Shown here in pieces: positions 44,037 to 53,826 of a DNA stretch of 64,000 bases. Positions within the stretch are counted from its first letter, which is position 1; each line of letters starts with the position of its first letter. The translations under genes and the position numbers were made by a program. The stretch comes from Mariaggregatimicrobium sp964498785 (GTDB lineage: Bacteria; Zhuqueibacterota; Zhuqueibacteria; Thermofontimicrobiales; Thiofontviventaceae): positions 10,959 to 74,958 of the forward strand of contig CAZCJL010000017.1 in NCBI GenBank assembly GCA_964498785.1, read 5' to 3'. The notes under the pieces were generated by a model that saw only the letters and a list, made by a program, of their open reading frames with translations, searched no databases and was not told the DNA's origin.

Positions 44037-46217
44037 ATGAAAAATTACCTTATTTTTTTTCTGCTAGTTACGCAGTATTTATTTGGCGCATCAAATTCAG
44101 ATAAAACCCTCGTATTACAAAAAACAACCGAAGAAATTCACATTGATGGCGTTATCGACCCTGTTTGGATGCAAGCTGATTCTGTTACTGATTTTATTCA
44201 GCATGAACCTTATCACAATGTTCCCCCGTCGGTCAAAACTGTTGCCAAAGTGTTGACAACGGAAGAAGCCCTGTACTGCCTGATGAAATGTTATGATGAA
44301 CGTGCAAATATTCAACAAAATAAAGGGAAGCTGGATGACCTTAATGGCGATGTTGTTTCTATTATGCTGGATACATTTGGTAATAAACGGACTGCTTACA
44401 AATTCGCAGTTTCCGCCAGCGGCGTCCGTAGTGACAGCCGCATGTTGGATGATGCCCGCAACCGGGATTATTCCTGGGACGGTATCTGGTTTGGCGATGC
44501 GAGAGTGTATGACTGGGGATTTGCCGTTGAAATGAAAATTCCCTATAAATCAATTCAATATGAAGAAAACCTCACGCAGTGGGGACTCGATTTTGACCGC
44601 TGGAGTCCTGCCAGAAATGAAGATATTTACTGGTGCGGGTATGAAGAAAATGAAGGGCAACGTATTTCCAAATTTGGGTTCCTCGTTTTTCATGATTTTC
44701 GCCCGACAGTTAAAGGACTGCATCTGGAAATTTACCCGGTAGCCCTTTCCAAAATCAAATATAAAGGTGGAAGCGATTATGATCTGTCTCCGCAGGCCGG
44801 CATCGACATTTTTTACAATCCGTCTCCCAAACTAACATATCAATTGACAGCAAATCCCGATTTTGCCCAGATTGAGGCCGATCCGTTTGAATTCAATATC
44901 AGTCGTTATGAGACCTATTTTGGTGAGAGACGTCCATTTTTTACAGAAGGTAATGAAATTTTTATGGCGTCAGGCAAACAACGGAATACCGGATTTTACC
45001 GTCCAATGGAGCTTTTTTATTCACGGCGTATTGGGAAAAAGTTGCCGGATGGTACTGAAGTTCCTTTGACATTCGGAACAAAAGCGTTCGGTCGTGTGCA
45101 GGCGCTGGAATACGGCGGATTTTTGGCAATGACCGGTGAGAAAGATTATATCAATGAAGACGATGAGCCAGCAACAGAAGAACGTGCGGTATTTGGTTCG
45201 GCGCGCATTAAAAAACAGATAATGGGCAATTCGTCTATCGGATTCCTGTTCGTGGGTAAACACACTGCCACTGAAGACAACGGAGTCATCGATATTGACG
45301 GCGCGTTCAGAAAATCAAACTGGCAGCTCGCCTATCAGCTTGCGAGGTCGTATAAAAATTCTCGTGGAGATTTTGCCGGGTCTGCCGGATTCACGCAAAT
45401 GGGAGAAAGTTCTATTTTCTTTGCCCGTGGGCGATATGTGGGACCGGATTTTGACATCGATCAGGTGGGATTCGTGCCATGGCAGGGCACCGGTGAATTC
45501 GTTTCTATCACAGGGCCGCGCTGGTATTTCAATGAAGGCTATATCAAACAAATTTTAATTTACGGCGGCGGATTGATATATTATGAAGATGTCGATGATT
45601 ACACCGATTATGGCGGATTGATTGGATTTAATATGTTATTCCGCAATAACTGGGGCTACGAAGTCAATACGGATTTCAGCAGATCGAAGGACGAGGGGAT
45701 TCTGTATAATTCCTATAATCTCAGCCTCAGTTCGTGGTACCACATTTCACCTGTATGGAGAGCCAATTTTTATACCGGATTTTCCCGAAATTATAATTTT
45801 AATCGTGACTATCTGGGATATTATTTCTGGTATGAGGGAGAAATCGAATGGCAACTGCTGAAGACGCTACAGATTGGCACTTCCGTAAGTGCGTTCATCG
45901 AATATGATCCTGACGGTTCAGTAGATGACATTACCTACAACGCCCGGCCGTTCCTGTCCGCTACGCCGATCAACGATCTGAACGTCCGCATTTATTTCGA
46001 CGAGGTCTTTGTAAAATCCACTGACCGCGTTACTGAAACCATTTTCGGACTTCTGTTCTCATACAACTTTTCGCCCAAAAGCTGGGTCTATTTCGCATAT
46101 AACGAATTTCGCGACCGTGACATCCCCTACAGCCGCACCGGCGTCCGCCTCCCACAACGGCTGCTCGTCAAAGATCGCGTGGGAGTGGTGAAGTTGAAGT
46201 ATTTGTATTATTTTTAG
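44037..46217 (+). CDS. CBM9-like / DUF5916 outer-membrane protein
   Basis: The 726-residue protein has a signal peptide (YLIFFLLVTQYLFGA). A family-9 carbohydrate-binding-like domain spans residues about 25-220 (IHIDGVIDPVWMQADSVTDF, SWDGIWFGDARVYDWGFAVE, MKIPYKSIQY). The rest is DUF5916, predicted as an outer-membrane barrel: LTANPDFAQIEADPFEFNIS, RYETYFGERRPFFTEGNEIF, then many amphipathic strands to the final aromatic YLYYF. DUF5916 proteins are widespread in Bacteroidota and relatives and their function is not settled. GGAG precedes ATG 44037 by a short spacing. Confidence 0.85.
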   Translation: MKNYLIFFLLVTQYLFGASNSDKTLVLQKTTEEIHIDGVIDPVWMQADSVTDFIQHEPYHNVPPSVKTVAKVLTTEEALYCLMKCYDERANIQQNKGKLDDLNGDVVSIMLDTFGNKRTAYKFAVSASGVRSDSRMLDDARNRDYSWDGIWFGDARVYDWGFAVEMKIPYKSIQYEENLTQWGLDFDRWSPARNEDIYWCGYEENEGQRISKFGFLVFHDFRPTVKGLHLEIYPVALSKIKYKGGSDYDLSPQAGIDIFYNPSPKLTYQLTANPDFAQIEADPFEFNISRYETYFGERRPFFTEGNEIFMASGKQRNTGFYRPMELFYSRRIGKKLPDGTEVPLTFGTKAFGRVQALEYGGFLAMTGEKDYINEDDEPATEERAVFGSARIKKQIMGNSSIGFLFVGKHTATEDNGVIDIDGAFRKSNWQLAYQLARSYKNSRGDFAGSAGFTQMGESSIFFARGRYVGPDFDIDQVGFVPWQGTGEFVSITGPRWYFNEGYIKQILIYGGGLIYYEDVDDYTDYGGLIGFNMLFRNNWGYEVNTDFSRSKDEGILYNSYNLSLSSWYHISPVWRANFYTGFSRNYNFNRDYLGYYFWYEGEIEWQLLKTLQIGTSVSAFIEYDPDGSVDDITYNARPFLSATPINDLNVRIYFDEVFVKSTDRVTETIFGLLFSYNFSPKSWVYFAYNEFRDRDIPYSRTGVRLPQRLLVKDRVGVVKLKYLYYF

Positions 46218-46231
46218 GAGAGAAAATTTTG

Positions 46232-46267
46232 CCCGTTGGATTGTTGGATTCTGACGGGTACTTTTTT
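46232..46267 (+). terminator. Weak rho-independent terminator after the DUF5916 gene
   Basis: CCCGT (46232-46236) pairs with ACGGG (46254-46258), extended by a T-G wobble, and is followed by TAC and six T. The stem is short and the loop long, so efficiency is doubtful. Confidence 0.45.
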
Positions 46268-46309
46268 ATATAAAAATGGCATATCGGCTAGTTTATGATT
46301 AATCGGATG

Positions 46310-47311
46310 TTATTCATTCTTCTGTCTGAAATTCATGTTTGCCCAGAGTATTAAACCACCTCCGATTAATAACTGCTGATTCATGTTGCCAATTCCGCCC
46401 ATTAGCAAAAAAATCGTCGACAACAGAGGCGCGACAAAAGCGAGGACAGATATTTTATCGATATAATCTTCTTTCATGGCTTTTTCCCAGCATTGCATCG
46501 CAATTCCCAGGGGAAAGATGCCCATATATGCTGAAATCCATAATGTGGATCGAATCTCAGGCATTCCGCGCAACCACCAGACGATTGTTGTGAGAATGGC
46601 CGTCCCCCCGATATACGTTGTTAAATGGCTTGATTTACCGGTAAAAATCAAGAATAAAGAGAACAGAGCCCAGAAAAAAGCAGCCAGGATACCCATGATC
46701 GGACCACACAAGTTCGTCAGATTGAATTGTCCGAATTGATCCCCGGAAATAATAATCGATGCGCCTGCAAGTCCCATCATGATTTTTAATGCACTTTTCC
46801 CCTGCACATTGCCCAGGGCTTTGTTTAGCATAAACTCATTATTCCCCAAACACGTCGCGATTTTGTTGATTTTAATTTTTCGATTATTTCGCTCCAGAAA
46901 TCGTTTGCTGAATAACAGATAACCCAAAATAAAAAATACTAACGGCCATAAAAAATTCAGTAAGTTAGTTTCAATTTCTGGACCGGATTGCAATCCCCAG
47001 TACAGGAAAACATGATAACCGAACATCAAACTGATGCCGATCACTAATGGGAGCAGATTTCCGATTCCAAAAATTTTACGGAATTCCTGATATTTTTTTC
47101 CCGTATAAAATATTTTAAATAACAATAAATATAATGTGGATATTGCAAATGCCGGAAAAAGGATCGCAGAAAAGTCTGTCTGATTAAATGATTTGCCAAG
47201 CAATATCGCTTGTGTAGACCATAATAATATTGCGACGAATGCAATTCTCAACGGGTGAAAAAGATATTTTTGTAATTTCTGAATATGGGTTGTATCTTTC
47301 AATCTTTTCAT
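46310..47311 (-). CDS. DMT-family transporter, YddG-like (second copy)
   Basis: About 333 residues with ten predicted membrane spans in two EamA halves. Visible marks are AILLWSTQAILLGKSFNQTD, ETNLLNFLWPLVFFILGYLL (TM4 region typical of YddG-like amino-acid exporters), GILAAFFWALFSLFLIFTGK and YMGIFPLGIAMQCWEKAMKE. ATG 47311 has CCAGGA 9 nt upstream; a TTG start at 47335 is possible. Likely efflux of amino acids or related metabolites at the inner membrane. It is paralogous to the gene at 47562-48569. Confidence 0.82.
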   Translation of the reverse strand: MKRLKDTTHIQKLQKYLFHPLRIAFVAILLWSTQAILLGKSFNQTDFSAILFPAFAISTLYLLLFKIFYTGKKYQEFRKIFGIGNLLPLVIGISLMFGYHVFLYWGLQSGPEIETNLLNFLWPLVFFILGYLLFSKRFLERNNRKIKINKIATCLGNNEFMLNKALGNVQGKSALKIMMGLAGASIIISGDQFGQFNLTNLCGPIMGILAAFFWALFSLFLIFTGKSSHLTTYIGGTAILTTIVWWLRGMPEIRSTLWISAYMGIFPLGIAMQCWEKAMKEDYIDKISVLAFVAPLLSTIFLLMGGIGNMNQQLLIGGGLILWANMNFRQKNE

Positions 47312-47561
47312 GATGCAGTCCTGGCAGCAGAGCAAAATAAGTTCTAAATGCCTCGCTTCTTAACAATTGTGTCATGCTAATACAATTTTGGAACAATAAT
47401 CGTTTATAATAATAGATAGTTACTATATATTACACATATTACTATTTATTATCTTTATACATACAAAAATATGACCAAACCAGATAAAAAATAATTGAAA
47501 AGTTATTTTCAAAACCTGTAACTTTTTAATAAAAAAGAGAAGAGAATTGAGGAGTGAGGGA

Positions 47562-48569
47562 TTAACTCGAAACCTTCGCTAACTGTTTTTCATCAACAAC
47601 ACCAGTTTCCTGATTTTCCTGCACTTTGATGTCGTTATTGGTAACCGCGATGACGATGAGTACAATCCCGATTATTGAATAAATATTCAGATAATCAAAA
47701 CCAAATACTATTAACAGTATTGTTGACAAAAGTGGGGCGATAAAAGACAGTTTAGCGATGACGTGGGTTTTTCCTTTTTTAATCGCTTTTTCCCAGAGCA
47801 ACATGGCAATGCCCAGTGGCCCGACTCCCAAATAGGTGTATGATATGGCGAGTTGGGGATTCATTATATCCGGTGTTCCCTGAATGATCCAGAAGAAAAA
47901 CGAGACAACGGTTGCGCCGAAAATAAATAATATGATATAACTCGTGTTCCCCTGAAATTTTAGCAAGACAGAAAAGGTTGCCCAGCATAGCGCTGCGAGA
48001 AGGCCAATTAAAGGACCGTGCCATTTGAGAAAATTTAATTGTAATAAATTTCCGTGCGTTATTAAAAGCACACCGCCTATGACCGCCAAAACCACCTTAA
48101 TAATAAATGATTTGGAAAGCTGTATTTTTTTCCCGATATTACCATTTCCATTTCCAAATTTTTCTTTAATCCAATAGAATATCCTTTTATTATTAAAAAA
48201 AATGTAGGCAAATATAATTAGTAAAAGTGGCCATAAAAAATTCATGAGATTTGTTTCAACGGCGGGTCCTGTTTTGAGTCCCCAGAATAAAAGGGCATGG
48301 TATAAAAACATGAGAGAAATACCAGCGATTATCATTAAAAGTTTATGGGGTATTACATTTTTATAATTTGATAAGTTACATTTTGTGAAAAAAATTTTAT
48401 AAACAATAATTATAATCGATGAAATAGTAAATGCCGGAAATAATATTGCAGATATTTTTGAATCGTGAATTAATTTTGTTAATACAACCGCTTGCGTTGC
48501 CCATAGAATGATAGGAATCAGCGCAGTTTTCTTCGTAGAACCAGGGCCCGTCTGCTTGCTGTAATTCAT
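47562..48569 (-). CDS. DMT-family transporter, YddG-like (first copy)
   Basis: A 335-residue protein with the same ten-span EamA arrangement: IPIILWATQAVVLTKLIHDS, ETNLMNFLWPLLLIIFAYIF, GLLAALCWATFSVLLKFQGN and YTYLGVGPLGIAMLLWEKAI align position by position with its downstream neighbour, so the pair arose by tandem duplication. A basic insertion (RIFYWIKEKFGNGNGN) lies between the halves. ATG 48569 has GGTGGAG about 9 nt upstream; the GTG at 48584 is less likely. About 250 nt separate the two copies. Confidence 0.82.
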   Translation of the reverse strand: MNYSKQTGPGSTKKTALIPIILWATQAVVLTKLIHDSKISAILFPAFTISSIIIIVYKIFFTKCNLSNYKNVIPHKLLMIIAGISLMFLYHALLFWGLKTGPAVETNLMNFLWPLLLIIFAYIFFNNKRIFYWIKEKFGNGNGNIGKKIQLSKSFIIKVVLAVIGGVLLITHGNLLQLNFLKWHGPLIGLLAALCWATFSVLLKFQGNTSYIILFIFGATVVSFFFWIIQGTPDIMNPQLAISYTYLGVGPLGIAMLLWEKAIKKGKTHVIAKLSFIAPLLSTILLIVFGFDYLNIYSIIGIVLIVIAVTNNDIKVQENQETGVVDEKQLAKVSS

Positions 48570-49115
48570 CGATGTATACTCCACCTACACGTCCACATCC
48601 AGTTTATTATAAAAAATATCGGCAAATTACGCATAAATTTGATTATAGTCAAGTTAAATTATTGTTTAATTCATTAGATTATATCACTTATATCGCTTTA
48701 AAAGAATTACAATAAAGGTTGGGTTGTTTTTACAACATGAATAAAGCTATTCAATCGTTTTTAATTTTATATCAATAAAATACGCTAATAGCTTTATTTA
48801 TTATAAAAACAAATGTATAGAGTTGTTGAACAAGATCGTCGCGACATAACTGATAGTATATATAATAAGAATATTATTCTCAAAAGTCAACAAAAATTAT
48901 CAAATTGCTTAAAAATAATTTACAACAAGCGTAATTTTTTACTTGATTTAGTCGTTTTATTTTTTTATACTCTATAATAGAATTATTTTTACTTGTATAT
49001 TTTTGTCAACAATTAAGGCTTGAATACCACTTATGAGGTCTCGTAATGTAATATTTTGATTTCTTAACACAATTTTCTTAATTCTTAAAATTATGAACAT
49101 TGTTTAAGAGGAATT
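48570..49115. other. AT-rich divergent intergenic region upstream of the six-gene island
   Basis: It contains a perfect 12-bp inverted repeat, AATAAAGCTATT (48740-48751) and AATAGCTTTATT (48787-48798), with a 35-nt centre. TATAAT at 48973-48978 is a -10 candidate for the island, but the best -35-like hexamer (TTGATT 48943-48948) is 24 nt away. I see no gene here. Confidence 0.45.
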
Positions 49116-51953
49116 ATGAAAATATTTAAAAAAGATTTTAACTCGCATATAAGGGATGCTTACGAGGTTGAAGCGTTCACAAAGACCACGAGTGAAATTA
49201 CAAAATTCTTTAGTTCTATTGAACGCGTCGAAAATTACTCCCTGCCTGAGGAAGAAAGAAAAAAGGGAGAGCAGCGTCCTCATTTAACTCCCACCAATGT
49301 TACTGAAAAAAGGGAATGGACATATCACTCACCGAAGTTCAGCCGTTTTGAATTCAATTATCTTGTAAAACATGAAGAGTTGTACAACCGATATTTAGAA
49401 CAAGTTCTCGCTTTAAAACCGGCCCAAATTATCCCGGCTAAAAAACTCAGCCAGAATGAAATCGATGATCTCTATATTAAAGCGATCAACTACCTGGAGG
49501 AAGATTGGAATTTTCATCGCGCATTTTATAAAGTGTTCTGGGATATGTCCGGGGAAACTGTCCTGTTTCTTGATTTACAGGCTTTTTGCAGTACAAGACA
49601 TGTGCGTTTCACAATGCGGGAATTGTTTCGCTACCTTGAGGGCAACTATGTGACAACCTTGCAGGATGAAAATAAAGTTTATATTCCTCACCTTCAATTT
49701 GCAAAAGAGTCTGTGGAATTGCCGTATTCTTCCTGGCAGAACTTAACGCTCGAAAACATAATTGCAGACTATTTTCTTAAAGAGCGGATAAAATCTGTTG
49801 ATGATTTACTTCAGCGATTTAATGAAATCGACTTGTTTACGGCGGATGTCGCGAAGGAAAAAGATGAGCCCATTTTCCTGCGCACGTCCCAATATATTGA
49901 TCATAGTGAATATGCCAAAAGACTGAGAAAATGGATACAGGATTTGAAAAAAATGAACATCGATTTTACCAGCCGCGAATCTATTGTGCAAAATATTCGA
50001 TTTGATTCGCTGGACCTCCCAAAATCAATTTTCCGCGAAGAAAGCCGATGGCGAAATGAAGATCGTGAGAATTACGAAAATGATCGAAAAATATTTTTTG
50101 AGTATTATCTTGGGGAAAAAGAGAATGTTCGTTGGCAGCGGAGGGTTATCCGGGAAATGTTCCGGGATTTAATCCAGTGTTCAATCAACAGGCATCGAAT
50201 TGAAATCCAACGTGAGCAACGAACTGAATATGAAGAAGTGTTTCGTCATTATCGGGATATGACGTTTCATGAAAAGGATGTTGACTGCCTTCTTGTTGAA
50301 GATGGTGAAATATCGTTTGTTTTGCTGATGGACCGCTATATTAACAACAGAAAACTATTTGAAAACGCCGACCAATTACTGTATTGGGGACTCATTGAAA
50401 AAGAAAACAGTCAATATCGGATTTCCGAACGGGCAATTCGAATGGCAAAATGGTGTATGAAAATCATGGGATTGAAATACAGTGATAAAAGCCATTCCAT
50501 TGATTACGAAAATATTCCTCAGATTGCACGAAGTTATGCCGGGCTAATTGAAGAAGATAGAATTTTTTCATGGATGAAATTGTCAGACGATCTTAGAAAA
50601 CAAGTGGCGGTTCAGTTTGGAAAACTTATTTTTTCAGGCAACGATACCTTCTCCGAATCAGAAATCATAAAATGTTTTACAGATATTTGTTATAATTTTT
50701 ATGATTTGCAAACACACAGAATGAACAAAATCAAAACATCTCTCAAGAATTCACGCTTTCAAAAGGACCTGAACGAATGGCTTAGAGGCTATGAAACCAT
50801 CAACAGATCAGTGATCGCTTTTCCCGTAAATACAATCCCCTCTGAAGTAGAAAATAAGATTCGGACATTTTCCATTTTTATTGGCACATTTAATTTGGAG
50901 GATAGCCTTGATGCAGACAATGAAGAAGACTTTGTAGCGGCGCGTCGAAACATAACGAATTTCCTGAATCGCGCGAAAATATTTTATACCCTTATCGGTA
51001 TCCCTGCATCAGAATCTTTGAGTGAGGCGATTATTCGTAAAGATACGCAGGCGCACATCGAATCAACATTGGGACGTTACTCGCATAAAGTTAAAAACGA
51101 GGGCGTGAACCTTGTCAATAGAATGGAAACGATCTGGTCAAAAGTCAATAAAGATGATACTATTCCAATTCACTTTAAAAAACTCTTAATGGAATATCGT
51201 GAAGGCGTTGATCGCTTAACAGGCTCGATTCATATCTTAAATATCGCGTCGAATGGTTTGAAATGGAATCATATCGTTGACGAAGATAAAAAGTATTGTA
51301 TTCTTGATATACTTCTCAAATCCTATTGTAACGCGTTTCAGCAATTTTTCATCGCTGGCATAAAAGAAGAACGAAAGAAATTTCGCACAGATAAGGAAAA
51401 TGAATATAAAATTCCTATACTTAGATTGCATATCGATTTTTCGAGCAGGAAGAAGCCTTTTGTTATTGATGAGGATGTTTATTATGCGCCCAAATTAGAA
51501 AAGATTAGTTTTGTGACGAATCATAAAAACGCAAAATTGACACACAATGTTCCGGACAGCGATGATATTATCGGGAAAAACTCTCTAAATTATGTTGATT
51601 TATTACCGCAACGGTTGATAATGGCCAGCCCCTTTTTTGAATTATTCTACAACGCGTTCTCGCACATGTACAAATCTAAAAACAAAACGAATTTCATAGA
51701 ACTGGATTTAAAACGATCAGGCAATGAAATTAATATTGAGTTACGTAATGCACTGGATCGGGAATGGCATAACAGACTATTACCTGAATTTATACAAAAC
51801 AGCCCGGGATTAATGGCGAACAAAATATTTTTCCAAAATATCGGAGGTAGTTTGATTTTAAGTTATAAAGATAAGGCTTATACAAACGCCACAATTAATT
51901 TGGATAATATGATCGCAATTTTAAATAAGGGGAGAGTCAATGGAACAAAATAA
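49116..51953 (+). CDS. Histidine-kinase-like protein with a large unknown N-terminal region and degenerate GHKL domain
   Basis: This 945-residue cytoplasmic protein opens a compact six-gene run; AGAGGA precedes the ATG. Residues 1 to about 640 match nothing I know and are helical and charged; a winged-helix-like stretch may lie near 380-455 (ENADQLLYWGLIEKENSQYR, ISERAIRMAKWC). The C-terminus has kinase features: STLGRYSHKVKNEGVNLVN resembles the HisKA_2/HWE H-box HRVKN (His657), FELFYNAFSHMYKSKNKTNF is an N-box (Asn846), and GLMANKIFFQNIGGSLILSY is a worn G2 region. The DxGxG G1 box is absent (LRNALDREWHNR), so ATP binding alone is doubtful. It overlaps the next gene by 14 nt. Confidence 0.7.
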   Translation: MKIFKKDFNSHIRDAYEVEAFTKTTSEITKFFSSIERVENYSLPEEERKKGEQRPHLTPTNVTEKREWTYHSPKFSRFEFNYLVKHEELYNRYLEQVLALKPAQIIPAKKLSQNEIDDLYIKAINYLEEDWNFHRAFYKVFWDMSGETVLFLDLQAFCSTRHVRFTMRELFRYLEGNYVTTLQDENKVYIPHLQFAKESVELPYSSWQNLTLENIIADYFLKERIKSVDDLLQRFNEIDLFTADVAKEKDEPIFLRTSQYIDHSEYAKRLRKWIQDLKKMNIDFTSRESIVQNIRFDSLDLPKSIFREESRWRNEDRENYENDRKIFFEYYLGEKENVRWQRRVIREMFRDLIQCSINRHRIEIQREQRTEYEEVFRHYRDMTFHEKDVDCLLVEDGEISFVLLMDRYINNRKLFENADQLLYWGLIEKENSQYRISERAIRMAKWCMKIMGLKYSDKSHSIDYENIPQIARSYAGLIEEDRIFSWMKLSDDLRKQVAVQFGKLIFSGNDTFSESEIIKCFTDICYNFYDLQTHRMNKIKTSLKNSRFQKDLNEWLRGYETINRSVIAFPVNTIPSEVENKIRTFSIFIGTFNLEDSLDADNEEDFVAARRNITNFLNRAKIFYTLIGIPASESLSEAIIRKDTQAHIESTLGRYSHKVKNEGVNLVNRMETIWSKVNKDDTIPIHFKKLLMEYREGVDRLTGSIHILNIASNGLKWNHIVDEDKKYCILDILLKSYCNAFQQFFIAGIKEERKKFRTDKENEYKIPILRLHIDFSSRKKPFVIDEDVYYAPKLEKISFVTNHKNAKLTHNVPDSDDIIGKNSLNYVDLLPQRLIMASPFFELFYNAFSHMYKSKNKTNFIELDLKRSGNEINIELRNALDREWHNRLLPEFIQNSPGLMANKIFFQNIGGSLILSYKDKAYTNATINLDNMIAILNKGRVNGTK

Positions 51954-53826
51954 TGATTATCGTAAAATAAGTGTGTTTTACGCGGATGACCGGGCTGAGA
52001 ACGTTGAAGATTTGTTGCTTGACTTACAGGAGTCTGGTATTTTAATTCCCTCCAGTAATGACAACGAACAACTTAGCACATCACAATGTGACAGTGATGA
52101 AATTTACAATCATAACCACCGAATCCTGAACAGTGATCAATGTCTGATTAGTCTTGATTATTCAACTCGCATTCAGGATTCAATTGCAAAAATTATTTCG
52201 AACCCCGTTGGATTTGATCTCGTGATTTGTGATTTATATTTTGGAGAAGCTGATCGGGAATTCAAGGATTCCAAAATTGGGGGCATGTGGATAATTTTAT
52301 GGGCAAAGCATCAGGCTAAAGACAAGAAAATTGTTTGTAAAATTTATACCGGCCAGTTGCAAAAAGTTAAAGAACACATCGATTTTCTCATCGCTCAAAA
52401 ATTTATTGAATCGGAATATAAAATTGAAGTTGAACAAGTCGGTAAATTACAGGATTCAAGATGCTGGCATGATAGTCTGTCAGACTATTTTGTTGAAGTT
52501 CGTCAAAATATCATCCCGGATATTGACATTGATGATCGAATTAAATTCATTAATTTGATATCCAGTTCATTTAAACATGAAATTTTTCAGAATTATATTG
52601 AAGAAAATCGATTTGAAGATTTCCGTAAGAAATTAGTGCTGCTCAAAGAATTCGAGTTTAATTTTAAAGATAATTATAAGATGAAACTTGTTCATCTCTT
52701 TCCATACCTGATCGGGCGACGATTTCTAATCGATGATAAGGACAATTTCCTGACATTGAATCAGCAGGATTTGGAAAATGAACTTTACAGGCAGGAATTT
52801 GAATTTCAGAACAAAGAAAGCGCATATCAGAAAAGCCAGGAACTTAATGAAGATAATATAGAGAACGAAGTCATAAAAACGCATGACCTGATTGGTAATC
52901 CTGTTTACATTATCAAAGTAAGTTCGCCGAAGCATCATGAGAGTATATTTACCCGGTTGGAAACGCCGTTCATTGAGTCACTGGATTATACATATCAGAT
53001 TTATCGATTTTACACCAGACCATCGGGATTTGGCTACTGGAGCGATCCTTCTCAGGCGTCTCCTATGGGTTCAAAAGAATTTGACCGTATTCGCCATAGC
53101 CACATCCTGAAGGATTTTGACATGATCAAGGATTACTTTGACGATTCATTAAATACTTCAGATCAGACGCTGGGGGATCAAATCAAATCAGTGCTTCTTA
53201 AAATCGAAGCAACTCATTTTACAAAAAAAAGGAACTTGCAGGAGAAACAGCTTCAGGATAAGTTCACAAAGTTGCCTAAAACGGGACTTTATAAATCTGA
53301 AATGAACGACACGACCATTCCGCTAAGTGATCTGTTTCGGATAAATATTTCGGAATTTATTAAAAGAACCCTTTCAATTCAGGGGGGAAAAGATTATCAG
53401 TATTTTGAAAACGACGACTTTGTGCGGGTTAAAAATGCGACAATCTATTGGTACTGCAATGCTTATCGTGTGCGAGAGGGTTTAAAAGAAATCAGGAGCT
53501 TTTTGAAAGATCAGGAACTGACATTTTATCTGTTGGAAACCAGGGATAAACACCACAAGGCAATAATTCAGCACAGAATAATAATTGAGGGAAATGGCCG
53601 GGGGTTGCCATCAATCGCCCGTTTATTTACTTCCATAGATGGTCAGAAATTGACTTTTGATCAGAAATTACAAAACTTTTGTAAATTGGTCATTTATTCA
53701 AAAATGCAAGATTTTAAAGGGATTTCCTATAATGTCTACACTGACAAAGATGATGTCCTCTGTCCGGAGCTTACAGAAAAGGGGACACGATTTGAAATCA
53801 CAATTGCACAGGGACGGGAAAAATGA
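51940..53826 (+). CDS. Receiver-like / GHKL-ATPase hybrid protein
   Basis: The 628-residue protein starts with a receiver-like domain: acidic pair VFYADDRAENVEDLLLDLQ (Asp16, Asp17), phosphoacceptor candidate Asp98 in LVICDLYFGE, and Thr137 in CKIYTGQLQK. A long insertion sits between the first strand and the Asp98 strand. The middle (about 200-480) is unrecognised. The C-terminus is GHKL-like: IIIEGNGRGLPSIARLF holds a good G1 box (Asn552, Gly553, Gly555), and KGTRFEITIAQ is the last strand. The preceding protein lacks a G1 box, so the two may cooperate. AGGGGAG precedes the ATG inside the upstream gene. Domain order (receiver first, ATPase last) is unusual. Confidence 0.68.
   Translation: MEQNNDYRKISVFYADDRAENVEDLLLDLQESGILIPSSNDNEQLSTSQCDSDEIYNHNHRILNSDQCLISLDYSTRIQDSIAKIISNPVGFDLVICDLYFGEADREFKDSKIGGMWIILWAKHQAKDKKIVCKIYTGQLQKVKEHIDFLIAQKFIESEYKIEVEQVGKLQDSRCWHDSLSDYFVEVRQNIIPDIDIDDRIKFINLISSSFKHEIFQNYIEENRFEDFRKKLVLLKEFEFNFKDNYKMKLVHLFPYLIGRRFLIDDKDNFLTLNQQDLENELYRQEFEFQNKESAYQKSQELNEDNIENEVIKTHDLIGNPVYIIKVSSPKHHESIFTRLETPFIESLDYTYQIYRFYTRPSGFGYWSDPSQASPMGSKEFDRIRHSHILKDFDMIKDYFDDSLNTSDQTLGDQIKSVLLKIEATHFTKKRNLQEKQLQDKFTKLPKTGLYKSEMNDTTIPLSDLFRINISEFIKRTLSIQGGKDYQYFENDDFVRVKNATIYWYCNAYRVREGLKEIRSFLKDQELTFYLLETRDKHHKAIIQHRIIIEGNGRGLPSIARLFTSIDGQKLTFDQKLQNFCKLVIYSKMQDFKGISYNVYTDKDDVLCPELTEKGTRFEITIAQGREK

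Noticed and set aside
53657..53791. Upstream extension of the third island gene
   Set aside because: It would overlap the conserved C-terminal GHKL part of the preceding gene by 170 nt and lacks a ribosome-binding site.
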